From Daucus carota subsp. sativus (Eukaryota > Streptophyta > Magnoliopsida > Apiales > Apiaceae), in contig NC_030381.2 of NCBI RefSeq assembly GCF_001625215.2, forward strand, positions 40,422,689 through 40,486,688: a stretch of 64,000 nucleotides of DNA. The letters are read 5' to 3'. The notes beneath the pieces are model-generated. The model was not told the DNA's origin, did no database searches, and saw nothing but the letters and a program-made list of their open reading frames with translations. Position 1 is the stretch's first letter. Each line of letters begins with the position of its first letter. Both the position numbers and the translations under genes were made by a program. This document shows, piece after piece, positions 51,355 through 64,000 of this stretch.

Positions 51355-51582
51355 ATGGCGAGAGTTTGCGCTGAACGAGAGAGCTGTAGGCTGTGGATTT
51401 GCTCTGTTATGATGATCGTTCTGTGTGCACAGACCTCGGTGTGTATTAGATCTGAAAAATTGATTCCCTTTGATGTTATCAGTGATGTGGACCTAATTGA
51501 TCATGTAGAGGATTGCATTGCTGTTGACAACATGTTATTAAAATTTATCTATGAAGTTGTCGTTGATTATTCCCCACCTTGA
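51355..51582 (+). CDS. Possible small secreted protein, unrecognised
   Basis: A 75-residue frame with a good plant start context (GCGCAATGGCG) about 260 bases after a TATA-like motif. The N-terminus looks like a signal peptide: charged MARVCAERESCR, hydrophobic LWICSVMMIVLCAQ, then TSVC as a possible cleavage region. The remaining 45 residues (beginning IRSEKLIPFDV) are acidic with one or two Cys and match no family I know. It could be a real small gene, the first exon of a longer one, or chance. The codon pattern gives no decisive help. Confidence 0.35.
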   Translation: MARVCAERESCRLWICSVMMIVLCAQTSVCIRSEKLIPFDVISDVDLIDHVEDCIAVDNMLLKFIYEVVVDYSPP

Positions 51583-52350
51583 GAGTTGATTCATAATTTT
51601 ATGATGGCGAGCTTGAAGGTTTCATAGCTGAATGACTGGTGGAGAGGAATGCTGTTTCCTAAGGATGCCCTGATGGTTTTGCAAGGACAACAATTTTGAG
51701 ATTGTATTGAAGAATATCAAAAAAATTACCAAACAGTTATCTGATTTCTACAACATCACTTTTTTTTACCAGCACTTTTTCTGACCGCACAACAATTTTT
51801 AGCAGCACTCCCAAACATAACCTACATCTTTACTAAAATATTAAAATATTACAATCAACTCTACGACATCTTTACCCAAACCCTTAACTACTAGGTTATA
51901 ATATATTATTAATCAAAATATGAAAGTAAAATATTTTTCTAAACTGGAAATAGATATAATAATATATTGATCATACGGAGGTTGTATTGAAGATTTGGAC
52001 AGTAAGATTGATAATATTTTTTGATAAAAAAAAAGATTGATAATATTTTTGAAAGGTAATCTGGTTTAGAATTTCCCCCATTAAAAGCTAGATGAGTGGT
52101 AATTACCATATTATATTCATTGTGTTGCTTATCAAGTATAGTAGTAGCCTAAATAAAATTCAATCACTTGATATGTAAGAGTGGGTGATTATGGAATCAC
52201 GAAGAACCATAATGTGGAAAATACGGAAATACAGGAGCGATCAAATAACTGATTGATTTGTTTGTTAAATTAATTAATTATCAATGTTAATAACAGAGAA
52301 GTATGGTATTAGATGGATGGGTGGATGAAGAATGTGTTTGGTAAAAAGTG
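51583..52350. other. Intergenic, AT-rich
   Basis: No gene seen. The final part may be promoter or leader of the DUF547 gene; further upstream non-coding exons cannot be excluded. Confidence 0.45.
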
Positions 52351-54693
52351 ATGGAAGAAACAGAGAGATGTATGAATGACAAGAAGAAGCATCTACAGAG
52401 CTTTGATTCTCCTCACAATCCTAAGGTAAATTCATCTTCATCCTACAAATATTGCATTCAAAGCAATGGTGACTTAACTAGAACATGTTTTGTCTTGTGC
52501 TTTGAATCAGCATGCACAAGAACTGGTGAAGGAAATTGCTTTTCTGGACATGCAAGTTCTGAAAATAGAGAAAAATCTTCTTTCAATGTACCAGCAAACC
52601 TATGACAACAAGGCATTGTCCTTTGTTCCACTGGATGATGACTTGTCTGTTGCTTCACGACGTCGTCGAGTTGGAACAGATGAGGATGCTGCCAACAGAG
52701 GTAGTAGGAGTAGTAGTAGTGCCTGTGGATCACAGGCACAGTTGTGTTCGAGTATTCGGTATCGTAGCCACTTGTCATTGTCTCAGAATGCATCTTATAC
52801 AACTTGTGATCATAGAGAAACTATTGAACCTATGCACTCTTTCCACTCCTTGCCTTTGTCAGCACAAGAGGTACTTTATATGCCCCAGCTACAAGAATTC
52901 TGTCTGATGGAAATACTTAATACTAACAAAAGTTTGTTTTTTGTCAGGTTGATGAGAAGGCGTCTGGTGTTGGCCTTGACCATGTTAGGCAAACACCCAA
53001 CAGGCTTTCTGAGGAAATGGTCAAGTGCATTACAACTATATATTGCAGACTTGCTGAGCCCCCTTTGCTTTATTATGAATCACCCGCTTCTCCTGTTTCA
53101 TTCTCCTCATCACTGAGTGAGTCTCCTCCACAAGACAGGAGAAACTCTTCGTACAACACATGGTATGGCAACTCCTCCCATCTTGAAGATTCAGAAGAAT
53201 TAAGTGGTCCATACTCAGCAATGGTTGAAATTCAAGGGATTGATGCTTCAAGATTGACAGGTGTTGAACAAATGCTGAAAAGATTTAGGTTTGTGATTCA
53301 GTCCTTGTTCTTACGCAAAATACATATAAATCACATCATTCTTTACTAAAACCAACTCAAGTTTTTCTTAACCTTTGGCCTTGGCCTTGGTTATGTACAA
53401 TGCTTATAATATTAGTTGATTTAGTACTTCTCCACACGAATTATGCACAAATGTGTTTTATATTTTATATATGAAGATTAGGGTTGCATGATATCAGGTC
53501 CTATCCTCTGCACACTATACGACAATGAGGCCATCCGTTGTTTACTTGAAAAGATCTGTATTTCTGTTAATTCGCTTGTCTACAGGTCCCTAGTCTCTAA
53601 GTTGGAGAACGTTGATCCAAGAAAGCTGAAACACGAGGAGAAGCTAGCTTTCTGGATTAATGTACACAATGTACTAGTAATGCATGTAATAATCTACTAC
53701 CACCACTCCACATATCTCACTATATTTCTTAGCCTACTCTTGTTTCTTGTTGCCAACCGTATTAATCCAATGAATAATGGACTGTTTTCAGGTCTTTTTG
53801 GTGCACGGGATTCCACAAAATAATCTCAAGAGAAACTCCTTAGTTGTCGAGGTACATGACTAATTCAGTCAACTGATTCTGTGAACAGGGCAATGTTATA
53901 TTAATTCCATAACCTCATAACTAGTGCTTTGTTCCAGGCTGCTTATAACGTTGGAGGCCACACTATAACGGTTGACATGATACAAAGTTCAATACTAGGA
54001 TGCCAAATGCCCCGCCCTCGTCAAGTATATGCAGTCTTTTACAAGATATTGTATTATTCTATACTATGGTATGTCCAAAGATACTGAAATTTTGAGTTGT
54101 CTTGCAGTGGTTCCAGTCATTGTTGTTTCGCAAGTCAAAATTCAAGCACGGAGAACTTGGAAAACTGTATGCAGTAGGGTGCCCTCAACCTCTGGTAAAG
54201 TTTGCTTTAACTTCAGGAAGCTACTCTGATCCAGTGGTAAAGTCTCATCCCATAATTTTAATTGATCTCCTTAAAATTACGGTTTCTACATGACTAAATT
54301 TGAGAAAATCTAGGCCCTGGCATAACTGATCACTACCTGAAGAATCTGTTTCACCTAATCAGCTAAAATGTTCTGCAGGTTCGGGTATACACACCGAAGA
54401 GGCTGATGCAAGAACTTGAGATGGCGAAACAGGAGTATCTGCGGACTAGTTGCAAGATAGAAAATGGGAGAAAGATTTTTATACCAAAGATTGTGGAATC
54501 TTATGCAAAAGAGTTGGGATTAAGTTCAGCAGCCTTATTTCAGATGATTGAGCATTCAACATCCTACTGTGTTCTGCAGAATTGCATTCATCAGCCTCAA
54601 CAAGAAAATAAGCTGTCCCAGAATATTGAATGGATCCCACATAACTTCAATTTCCGGTATTTATTTGCACCACAATTAGCCAAGATGATATAA
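52351..54693 (+). CDS. DUF547 protein with MIP1-type leucine zipper
   Basis: Eight plus-strand exons: 52351-52425, 52511-52870, 52948-53288, 53586-53685, 53792-53851, 53938-54024, 54108-54236 and 54379-54693; GT-AG, phases consistent, 488 residues. The N-terminus has a short coiled coil (QELVKEIAFLDMQVLKIEKN, about residues 28-47), the Lzipper-MIP1 region named after a partner of MADS-box proteins. A Ser-rich linker follows. DUF547 covers roughly residues 270-430: EEKLAFWINVHNVLVMH, HGIPQNN, AAYNVGGHTITVDMIQSSIL and AVGCPQPLVKFALTSGSYSD, with HNFNFRY near the end. The biochemical role of DUF547 is unknown. The start is the first ATG in frame with the zipper; a GTG lies just before it. Another upstream exon is possible, since many relatives are longer. 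Confidence 0.85.
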
Positions 54694-55543
54694 TAGACAG
54701 CTTGATGTTGCATGAGCTTATTTTGAGATTGCTTTCAAAGTATAACTACGTATTTAAATTTGCTCAAATATGATTTTTATAATTATAGTTATATAAAATG
54801 ATATTTAAGGATAATCTTCGGTCAAACAAAAATAGTCAATTAAATATAATTATTTATATATTTTTTTAAAAAGGATATATGATTGATGAACTAATATGTT
54901 TAAATTATAATGAGTATCGTATTCAACACCCTTCTACTAATATTAAACATTGTGACATTATAATATAATCTAGAGATAAATTATACTTTTTTTTTCAAAT
55001 TCAATTGAATTTGTTTATTGAGACGCGTGGCTGCGTAGCTCATATATTGGACACATATAATTTGAGTTAAAATATATCGATCTATCTTTTAAGTGTGCTG
55101 TAAAAATCGAAACTCGGATTTGATCGATGAAGTCACCGAACAAAGATTAATCGGAGATTAATTGGATTGATTGGATATTAATTGAATGATTAAGTGAATA
55201 ATCGTATATTTAATCGGTCCAGTGAGTTGCGGAATAAGGATTAATCGGTCTCACAACATAGAATTTTGAACGAATTCAAATATAATTACATTTTAAACTT
55301 GATAAGAAGAAAGCAAATGTCAGAAAAATGCACAAGTCAGCATACAGGTGAAACAGCAAAGCCGTTAAAGATGGAGCTCCTCACACTCGTACAAACAAAT
55401 CTTCTCTTTTTCCCAACACAAATCACATGGTTTATTTTATAATAAGAACTTGTGTGATCAACAAGTTCCAGAAGCCAAGAAAGAAAAGAATGTTTGCGAA
55501 ATTGTGGATCTTGTTGAAATACAAGTAAATTGGCATTTGCGGA
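54694..55543. other. Intergenic: DUF547 3' side and kinase promoter
   Basis: 54700-55000 is AT-rich. 55090-55260 is full of GATTAATCGG-type words, like 22235-22305. No gene seen. The kinase leader lies just before 55544. Confidence 0.5.
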
Positions 55544-55719
55544 ATGGCTGCTGCTACAAAAAATAAATTGGTGGCAGTGGCAATAGGCAAAGATAAAGGA
55601 AGCCAAGTAGCTATGAAATGGGCTGTTGATTCTGTTCTCAACAGGGGCCAAACTGTTTTTCTGTTGCATGTCAAGCTTAAAGTACAGGGACCCCCCTCTG
55701 TATCCCTTTTCCCTCCAAG

Positions 55720-55781
<62 letters not shown>

Positions 55782-55814
55782 CCCCTCTCCCTCTCTCCCT
55801 CTCTCCCTCCCTCC

Positions 55815-55846
<32 letters not shown>

Positions 55847-58800
55847 TTTATGTATACTGTCTAGAGCTAAGCCAGTGTGATCTTTGGCCGTATGAGAATT
55901 TTTTAACAATAGTATTTGGTGGAACAATAGATGTAATGGCAAAAGCATCCGATTCATTAAGGATCGGATATTAGAAACAAGTGGAAAATTAAGTTAAAAT
56001 CACCCAAAAAGAAAGTACTTGAATATTCAACTGAGTATGTTTGCTGTATAAACCCATCTTGGGGGGAAGTTGAGATTTAGTACATTTTGTGGTATAGGAT
56101 TTCAAGTATTTAATGAAATAATCAAAATAATCTACTCCATATATGTGAAGAAATGATTGTGAAGCAAATGCAACACACAAATCAGCTTTTTGTGGAGCCT
56201 CAGTTGTATAGTTGGCTTAATTTCTTTTTGTTTTGTAAGTCGGGTCATCATATGCCATAGGCCTCAGCACAGCCAATAAGGAACTGCAGATACGGGTAGC
56301 AATCAGCCAATCACCATGTGTTTGGACACACCGTCATAGAAACTTCATCAATTCTGTGCCCTTATTAGGTTCTCTATTCTCCTTTTTTTAAGCTGCGAGT
56401 TGGACAATTTCGTATGCTGAAGGAGTAAGAAAATGAAAAAAAGACAAGTCTAAACCGTCTACCGTCCAGCAATAGTTATAGATATTGCTTAATACGATTA
56501 TTCTTTTATCAGTGTCATACTAAACTCGAAAGCAAGATTCTTCTTCATGTTTAATCACCTTCTGTGACAAGTATTAGATTGAGCGAAATTCGTTTACAAC
56601 AAAATTAAGTCTGTTTAAAATATTGGATTCAGGATCAAATCGGATTTCTGAAGAAACTGGGGATGCGGATCCACAGTCCATCAAAGAATTGTTCCTTCCT
56701 TTCCGTTGTTTTTGTACCCGTAAAGATGTGAGAATTCTAGCTTTATTTTTTTTGCATTTCATTAACTATAAGTTGAGAATAAGCAGTTGAAGCATAACAC
56801 ATAACTAGCATACCAGTAATTACTGATAATTTTCATTTACATCTTAATCCATGTTACATATCATCAATATGATCAGATTCACTGTCAAGATATTGTGATA
56901 GAAGATACTGATATAGCCAAAGGATTAGTTAACTACGTTGCAGAATCAGCAATAGAAGTTTTAGTTCTGGGTGCCGGCTCAAAGGGGGGCCTTTTCAGGT
57001 ACGCATAATATTTTGAGTTAATTATATCTTTTGCAGTTGCAGTTTTCAAATGAGATTCATTTGGGTGGCTCGAGATAAATATTAATTTATGAGGGCATCA
57101 CAACATAGTAATGTACTTTTATGATATATCTATAAATTTAGGTTTTATATTACAAATACTTATGGTCTTACCTACAATTACATCGGCATTACTACATTTC
57201 CCATAGAAAGATCACAGGTGATATGTCCTACTGGAAGGGAGGGAGTAGTGGATAAGTATTATTAGTGATGCCTGAGGTATGTTGATATCTATGATGTTTG
57301 CTAGTTTCAAGTCATGCATTTTTGCAGAACCAGAAAGCAATAGTTGTTGAGTTCTTCAACATTTATCTTCTACTTCTCCTCCTATTATATTTCTTTGTGT
57401 GGCATTCCTCAATTGTAGCTCGTGTATACACGTTTAAGCTTGAATAGCTTGAATGAAATGTAACAGCTCAAGCCGGTATCTTGCTAAGGTGGAATAGCAG
57501 AAGTTACCATGGAAAGTTATTAAAAGTTATGTTACTACACAGATCTGACAAAAGAAAATCCCCCAGAATATACCCTTAATTATTTTCTTCACAAGTCCTT
57601 ATTACAAAATTACTTGGACTTTCCTGATTATATATACTAAATGTCCAAATGCTTACTATTTTGCGGTATTTGGTTGGACAGAGCGAGTTGAGAACAGAAT
57701 AAAGTTAAAATTATATGTAAACCATGTAGGCAGAATTTTCATTCATTCCTCCATTACATTCGTCAAATTTAAACGAGATTCTATGCCTCTAATTTGGAAT
57801 AAATGCTCATTCTAATCTCCTATTCACATCTTTTTCAAGTCTCGTCATCATAAATTCACCCTCACTTAATTCATCAGGATACTCCACTTCTATTCTTCTT
57901 CACATTTTTTCATTCTATTCTTATCACATTTCACTCCATCCAATTGAATGCAACATAAAGGCGCAAGTTCATCATCATGTAATCTCAAGTACTGAATTCA
58001 TTGTCGTTTTCTTACAGGAGATTCAAGTTAAAAGATATTCCAGGAAGTGTATTAAAAGGGCTACCAGATTTTTGTACAGTCTATGTTATATCTAAAGGAA
58101 AGATTTCTATTACGCGGTCTTCTTCTCGATCTGCTCCACCCTATTCACCACTCCGTAACCAACTACTGTATCAAGCCAGCTCAAAAACTGATGCAGAGAT
58201 ATCATCACCAAATGCATTTGCCTCAAAAGGTTTATGAATTGCTACAGCCTGCAATAGATACGACATTTATATTCTAGCTAATTTTTACTCCATAGGTTCC
58301 AACGTTTCTTACATAATTAAGTTTACCCATCTACTCTAATTTTATCACCACTTCACAAATAGACAAGTTGAAAGATGAAATTCTATCTCAAAACTGAAAA
58401 GGTAGAGGGTATGAATTATTTGCCTTCAGATACTTTGTTTCTGCTAACTTGTACGTATTTTCTTACAGGAGTTCAAAGACCACCGTTCGATCAATCCTCA
58501 CAAATCAGTCAAACTGATTCAAGCTTCAAGTAAGACGAAACTTAACTTAATCAAAATGCTTCAAATAGATTTTATAAAAACTTATGCATCTGATTTCATA
58601 CTACATTGTAGATATAGTAGGCTAGAGTTAGTCTGAGGACGAACCATGGTTTTAGGGTGTCGCCTAAATGTCCTGGCAGAAAAATAGGCTTGCTTCTTCA
58701 GATGTGCACACGGCACACTGTAAAGTCATTCTTGACTATATAGATATAATGCACAACAAATAGTTCTCGAAATTAAAAACTGTGGTTCAACTGATTATAA

Positions 58801-61800
58801 GGAATAAAGTCGATACTCATAATGTATATTTGTCACTGGAAACAGATCACCGCTCCCGCAGAGGAATGACCTAAATGGAATATCGTATGGAGATTTGTCA
58901 CAATTTAATATAGACATATCGTTTGTTAGTTCTGGTAGACCTAGCGCAGAATACATGTTTCCGGCATTCAGTGACAGTTTTGACATGAGCTCGACCCCCA
59001 CTAGGCTTTCTAACATATCAGACGCAGACAGCCAAGGGTATGACTTTGGGCGTACATCGGTGGACACCGTCACAGCTACTGACATTTCATATGCCTCATC
59101 TGACGGTAGTTCATCTGCTTCACAGCCAGTTGTAAGTATTTAGATCTTGATTCTACCTGCATCAAATAGTGATATATGGAAATTTATTTTCGTACTCTAT
59201 CTTGAAACAAAAATAGGAAATCCACTTGACATTGGTTGATACCAATTACATGCATGACAAACAGAAAATATATATAGTAGAGAAACACAGGAATCAGTTC
59301 CCACTAGGGTCTTCTCTGCTGTCTCAAATAGTTCAGTCGCATCCAGAGCTATGATCTCATTTTTCTTTCATCCTGCAGCATCAGTGGAAAATTCATTAAA
59401 TTGTTGCATTTGAAGTTTTGATTAAAATGGGTTTGTTTCACTGAACTCTGATCTATTTGTTTTTTCTTCGGGTAAGTGACTGAATCCTTATTTTTGAATA
59501 TAATTACGTAGGGGACAGATGAGGCTAAAGAAAGTTGTTTAAATTACAATGTATATACAGTTTATTGAGTCCTTCGACTGTTGAATTTCAGCATGCTTCT
59601 ATTATGATTTGTATTACACGCAATCAGAACAATGCATTGAAGCTATGTTCGCGAGTGTGCAGTGCAATATCTCTCATGCTTCCTCTTGTCTCTTCTATTA
59701 AGATCCACACAGTTTATATTACCTAATCAAACACCCCAATTTCTTTAACAAGTGATTTTATTTTAATGTTCACCACCATTGTTTTGATTGTATATTTAAT
59801 CAGATCCTTACTTCTGGTGTAGAAAAAGGGATATGCCAAATGGATAGTACCCATCTACTCTGCCATCCTTTCCCACTAGTCATATAGTTTGTAAAGTTAG
59901 AGGTGGTGTGTATAAACCATTTGGTAACTCTACAAATGCCAAGTATAGAAGTGTGTTTCTAGTGATGTCGAAGTGCTTTTAGCGTTCCATACCAAAGAAT
60001 ATCAGATTTAGTTATACCTAGCCATAGTTAAATAGAGTAAAGTTCTGTGGAGACTGCTTTTCATCGGAGACCATGCATGTTCTGCAATTAAAACATAGCA
60101 AAACTTACAATTTTGCAAACATATTCAATGAAAACCTTATTTAATTAGAAATATTGAAGAATCATATATGTTTTATAAGCAGGAAATTGCGAAAAATAGG
60201 TTCTGCAAAACATACATTTTTTAGATTTTCAATGAAGTGGCACAATTCATACAACATGCTTTGTAAAATAATAAATTTTGTAATATTTTGGTTGCAGAAC
60301 ATGCATGGTCTCCGACAAAAAGTGGTCTCCATAGAACTTTAGTCTAGTTAAATAATTTTTTAGTGGAATGAAGGAGATTCTTCAAGTAACTAAGATTCCA
60401 AGTCCATTAGAAGCTCACTGACCAAGCATGCTTGATTTATGACTTGTGGTGTTTATATTGTCCTTTATTGTCTTGAACTAAATATGAGTATACGTATACT
60501 AATGCTTTATCCTTAACTTGCAGGAGGATGTTGAAGCTGAGATGAGAAGGCTTAAGATAGAGCTCAAGCAAACAATGGACATGTACAGTACAGCTTGCAA
60601 AGAAGCACTCTCGGCAAAACAAAAGGTGCAACATTTTTCCTTTACTTTTTTTGCCTCAATATGTGGTATTCCTGAAGAAACACGTGTAATTAATGGCAAT
60701 TTACATCAGGCCACAAAATTGCTGATTCAGCCATTTATGAAGGAACACTGGCCTCTTACTAATGAATTTCTACACTGCTCATTTTATCTTTATTGAGTTC
60801 AGGCGATGGAGCTACAGCGCTGGAAACTGGAAGAAGAGCGGAAATTAGAAGAGGCACGAATAGCTGAAGAATCTGTTATGGCAGCTGTCGAAAAGGAAAA
60901 GGCCAAGTACAGAGCGGCTATAGAGCATGCTGAGGCTGCTCAGAGGCTTGCAGAAATAGAAGCACAGAAACGAAGAAGTGCTGAACTGAAAGCTCTCAAA
61001 GAGGCTGAAGAGAAAAATCAAGTACTAGATACCCTTGGTAAATCAGATGTCAGGTACAGGAAGTACTCAATCGAGGAAATTGAAGCTGCAACGGAGTTCT
61101 TTTCACAAAAACGTAAAGTTGGTGAAGGAGGTTATGGGCCAGTTTTTAAATGCTACCTGGACCATACGCCCGTTGCTGTCAAGGTTCTACGGCCAGATGC
61201 AGCTCAGGGGAAGTCACAGTTTCAACAAGAGGTACTATGTGGGTAATGAGCATCTCTAAATTAGTACGACATGTGCTTATTATGTTCCCTAATACATTTG
61301 TTTCTCTTAAAATTATGTTTTTATCAGTCACTGTCGATAATACCAAAATCTGTTGATAGCTACAACAACGAAGCAAAAGCAGTAATAAATGACCCTATAG
61401 TCAAATTTACCGAATAATATCTTTAATACAATGAGCTTAATATACATCACGTATTTCTATAACTGTGCGCATCGAAAGAACTAGTGTAAATGCCCGTGTC
61501 GCACGGGCCTTTAGTTTAAATCATATCTTTAATCAACATTTTTTTATATAAATTTCAATTTCATGTTATAGTTATTTTCCTTTCTAATTTTGAAATATAC
61601 TTTATCCGTCCCTCCTTATGTTTTAGGTTCTTAATTGATTAAATATGGGAATTGTTGTTTACATAACACTTTATTATTTTTAAAACTATTTATAACATTT
61701 TGTATTAGAATACAAATCAAATTTTGAAATTGGACATATTTAACTTTTAAGTCATACCTAAAACAAAGGACAATTGACATTAGCCCTACTCATGTGTCAA

Positions 61801-62863
61801 ACTCATGTTGTATATCTTATTGCATCTCCAATGATATTATGTAAACGGACTGACTAAAATATGATAAAATAAAAATTATGGAATTTTTTTTCAAAGGAAA
61901 GCTGTATACTCTAGTGGTATTATGTATAATTATGATTAGGTAAAATTATAGAATAAATTTGTGTGGTAATATAATTAATATACAAACAAGACAGTATAAG
62001 AACTCTATTCACTATATGGTGAAATTAAATTTTGTGTTGCAACTGCCCTGCATAATTAACATATGTGTATGTATTCTTAATATGCACATTGTGGAAAACA
62101 TTCCCAGGTGGAAATACTGAGTTGCATACGCCATCCTAACATGGTTCTCCTCCTAGGGGCCTGTCCTGAGTATGGATGCCTAGTTTATGAGTATATGTCA
62201 AATGGAAGTTTAGAAGACCGTCTCTCGCTGAAAGGAAACTCAAAACCACTCTCGTGGCAGCATAGGTTTCGGATTGCAGCTGAAATTGGGGCGGCTCTTC
62301 TTTTTCTTCACCAGACGAAACCTGAACCACTGGTACATCGAGACCTAAAACCTGCAAATATCTTGCTTGACCGCAACTTTGTCAGCAAGATTAGTGACGT
62401 AGGATTGGCCAGGATTGTTCCTCCATCTGTTGCGGATGCTGTTACACAGTATCATATGACGTCCACAGCTGGAACTTTCTGTTATATAGATCCAGAGTAT
62501 CAACAAACAGGCATGCTAGGTGTAAAGTCTGATGTATACTCTTTAGGAATCATGTTCTTACAGATAATAACTGCCAAGCCACCTATGGGTTTAACTCACC
62601 ATGTTGAAAGGGCTATAGAAGAGGGGAAATTTCATGAAATTCTGGATCAAGCTGTTCCTGATTGGCCTGTCGAAGAAGCATTAGGCTTTGCCAAGATGTC
62701 CCTCAAGTGTGCTGAGCTAAGAAGAAAGGACAGGCCAGATCTTGGCAGTGTTGTCATGCCCGAACTCGAGAGATTGAGAGAACTTGCAGAAGACCAAATG
62801 CCGGAGTCAGTGTTCTACAGTGATGGTCCCTCGCCCAGCAACAGTCAAGATTCTGTGTCTCAG
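55544..62863 (+). CDS. USP-domain/coiled-coil receptor-like cytoplasmic kinase (PUB-kinase family), 3' incomplete
   Basis: Plus-strand exons: 55544-55681, one near 56677-56727, 56877-56998, 58018-58229, 58469-58529, 58846-59131, 60524-60625, 60803-61231 and 62108-62863. An N-terminal universal-stress-like domain (VAVAIGKDKGSQVAMKW; FLPFRCFCTRKD; VLVLGAGSKGGLFR; PDFCTVYVISKGKI) is followed by a Ser-rich linker, a long coiled coil (EDVEAEMRRLKIELK; KLEEARIAEES) and a kinase domain with GEGGYGPVF, VAVKVL, HRDLKPANILLD, DVG in place of DFG, and SDVYSLGIMFLQ. DVG is usual in this family. Exon 2 start is uncertain: the better acceptor at 56633 breaks the frame with exon 1, so a small exon may be missed. 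After 62863 (CAG then GTACAT) no U-box or terminal exon appears before the window ends. Role: cytosolic signalling kinase, perhaps a U-box ligase if the missing part encodes one. Confidence 0.87.
55722..55847 (+). repeat. (CT)n/(GT)n microsatellite in kinase intron 1
   Basis: About 110 bases of CT with interspersed CCCT units, then eight GT. It starts about 40 bases after the exon 1 donor. Confidence 0.95.
61481..61510 (-). mobile_element. Helitron-like 3' terminus, minus strand
   Basis: On the minus strand a hairpin GCCCGTGCGACACGGGC is followed by ATTTACA then CTAG and a T. It mirrors the 47183-47209 end. It lies in the 876-base intron before the last kinase exon in the window; the element body would lie to the right, toward 62100. 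The 5' end was not found. Confidence 0.55.
61600..61785. mobile_element. Degraded Stowaway-like element
   Basis: ATCCGTCCCTCCTTATGTTTTAGG near 61607 and, inverted, CCTAAAACAAAGGACAATTGAC near 61760. The termini are imperfect and the TA flanks unclear. It sits within the same kinase intron. Confidence 0.5.
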
Positions 62864-64000
62864 GTACATCTCGTGATTTTTACAATATACCATCTGGTTT
62901 GTTGAGGTTTAATAACTTAAAAGAGTAGAAGTTCCTTACTAGCGTGACTTGGCACTATAAAGATTATCTAGCAAGTTGCTTCTGCTGTACATAAAAGAAA
63001 ATTATTTGACCGAATACATATTAGATGATTTTCTCTTCGTCACAGATCATAAGCCAATACATTATATGGTTATTATATATACTAATACATTGTTGCTGTT
63101 AAATATAGGACAAATTTGCTTAAACTCTAACTTGTTGCAAATTTTTATATGTAGCTTGAACTGAGTAAGTCCTGATATGCACATGCTCATAGGTTGACAC
63201 AAAGATACTGTAAACACAAATCTATAGCAAAATAAATGTGGAAGTTATTGCCTGATTTATAGGATTTGTATTGTTAGTTACATGCTGCTCGACTTAATGA
63301 TAACAAAATACCAGTCACCGTATACATGATTGTATATAATCTTATAGCTTGACGACGTTTTTCGCATTTTGTACGTGCCAACTTGTCAAACTTTGAGTAC
63401 AACAGAAAGATTTAAGTTTGTTGAATTGGTTGCTGTAAAAGTTAGCAGATATAAATGTCACCTTATTTTGCTAAAATTTTATAACATCGTGACAATGATA
63501 TGGTGACAATGGCTGATTATCATAAGGTGCAACCATTTCAACTGCTTCAAATGACCCTCACCCAGATCCGACCATTAGAGGTGCTACTTAGTTGTGCAAG
63601 AAAAAATTAAGGTGGAACTGTGGAAGCCGTGATCTTCTAAAGGCATCTCCAAAAAATACAATAACTACTTTCGTCCTACAAGTCGTTGATCACATGTTTT
63701 AAGCCTCCACATTTTCTGACATCGAGTGTAGAAGCGTTCCTCTCCAATCCTCAGCATTGCCCCTTATCTTGGTACATTTCCAATTCAAACCCTCTTCTTC
63801 AACTGAATCAGTTGGTCGAGAGTACGGAATTTCCTTGTTTTTCTTGTTATATCATGCTTCTTTTGGTCACAATTCTCACCAATATTAAACTTCCAATAAT
63901 ACATGTTAGGTCATGAGAAAAGGCCTTGAGTGTCACCTTTGTGACACATAATGACCCAACTGGCACAATATAAAAATATGGCCCCGCTCTGTCACTCGAA
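62864..64000. other. Kinase intron or downstream sequence
   Basis: Begins with a GT donor. No further kinase-family or U-box coding sequence was recognised up to the end of the window, so the last exon lies outside or is too short to see. Confidence 0.5.

Noticed and set aside
53488-53585. Frame upstream of the DUF547 exon at 53586
   Set aside because: A good acceptor at 53585 and the phase with exon 3 show it is intron; the residues do not match DUF547.
55544-55880. Frames with long Ser-Leu repeats after the first kinase exon
   Set aside because: Translation of the CT microsatellite; the USP frame leaves at the donor at 55682.

Overview
The window is AT-rich nuclear DNA from a flowering plant, most likely a dicot. 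The genes have GT-AG introns, the intergenic space is full of MITEs and decayed Ty1/copia elements, and there is a nuclear copy of a chloroplast rbcL fragment. The gene set includes PLS-class PPR proteins, a plastid histidinol dehydrogenase, a DUF547/MIP1-zipper protein and a USP-domain kinase. Nothing in the sequence fixes the species; an asterid is only a guess. There is no bacterial or viral coding content.

Layout. Bases 1-3600 hold no recognisable gene, apart from a possible 5' end of a minus-strand gene near 1.2 kb and one MITE. Two intact folate-biopterin transporter paralogues sit in tandem on the minus strand (3603-7905 and 9173-14253) with the same five-exon structure. A one-exon MAPR/cytochrome-b5-like gene follows on the plus strand (16027-16329). 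From 16.4 to 29.6 kb lies a gene-poor, repeat-rich block: MITEs, two copia remnants on the minus strand, and an rbcL fragment inserted in the gag region of one of them.

From 29.7 to 44.7 kb come three minus-strand genes: an intronless PPR gene, a mitochondrial-type glycine-rich RNA-binding protein, and a 14-exon histidinol dehydrogenase. From 47.5 kb the genes are on the plus strand: a second PPR gene with a GC-AG intron, a doubtful small secreted ORF, a DUF547 gene of eight exons, and a USP/coiled-coil/kinase gene whose 3' end runs past the window.

The genes do not form one pathway. Several encode products expected in organelles (two PPR proteins, the RNA-binding protein, plastid histidinol dehydrogenase). 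The most informative structure is the transporter duplication: its introns and upstream regions can be aligned, and one copy keeps the empty site of a MITE that later entered the other. I found no convincing novel molecular system. The unusual items are structural: nested elements, a GC-AG intron, a tandem duplication that places a stop codon, Helitron-like termini and a 30-base G tract.
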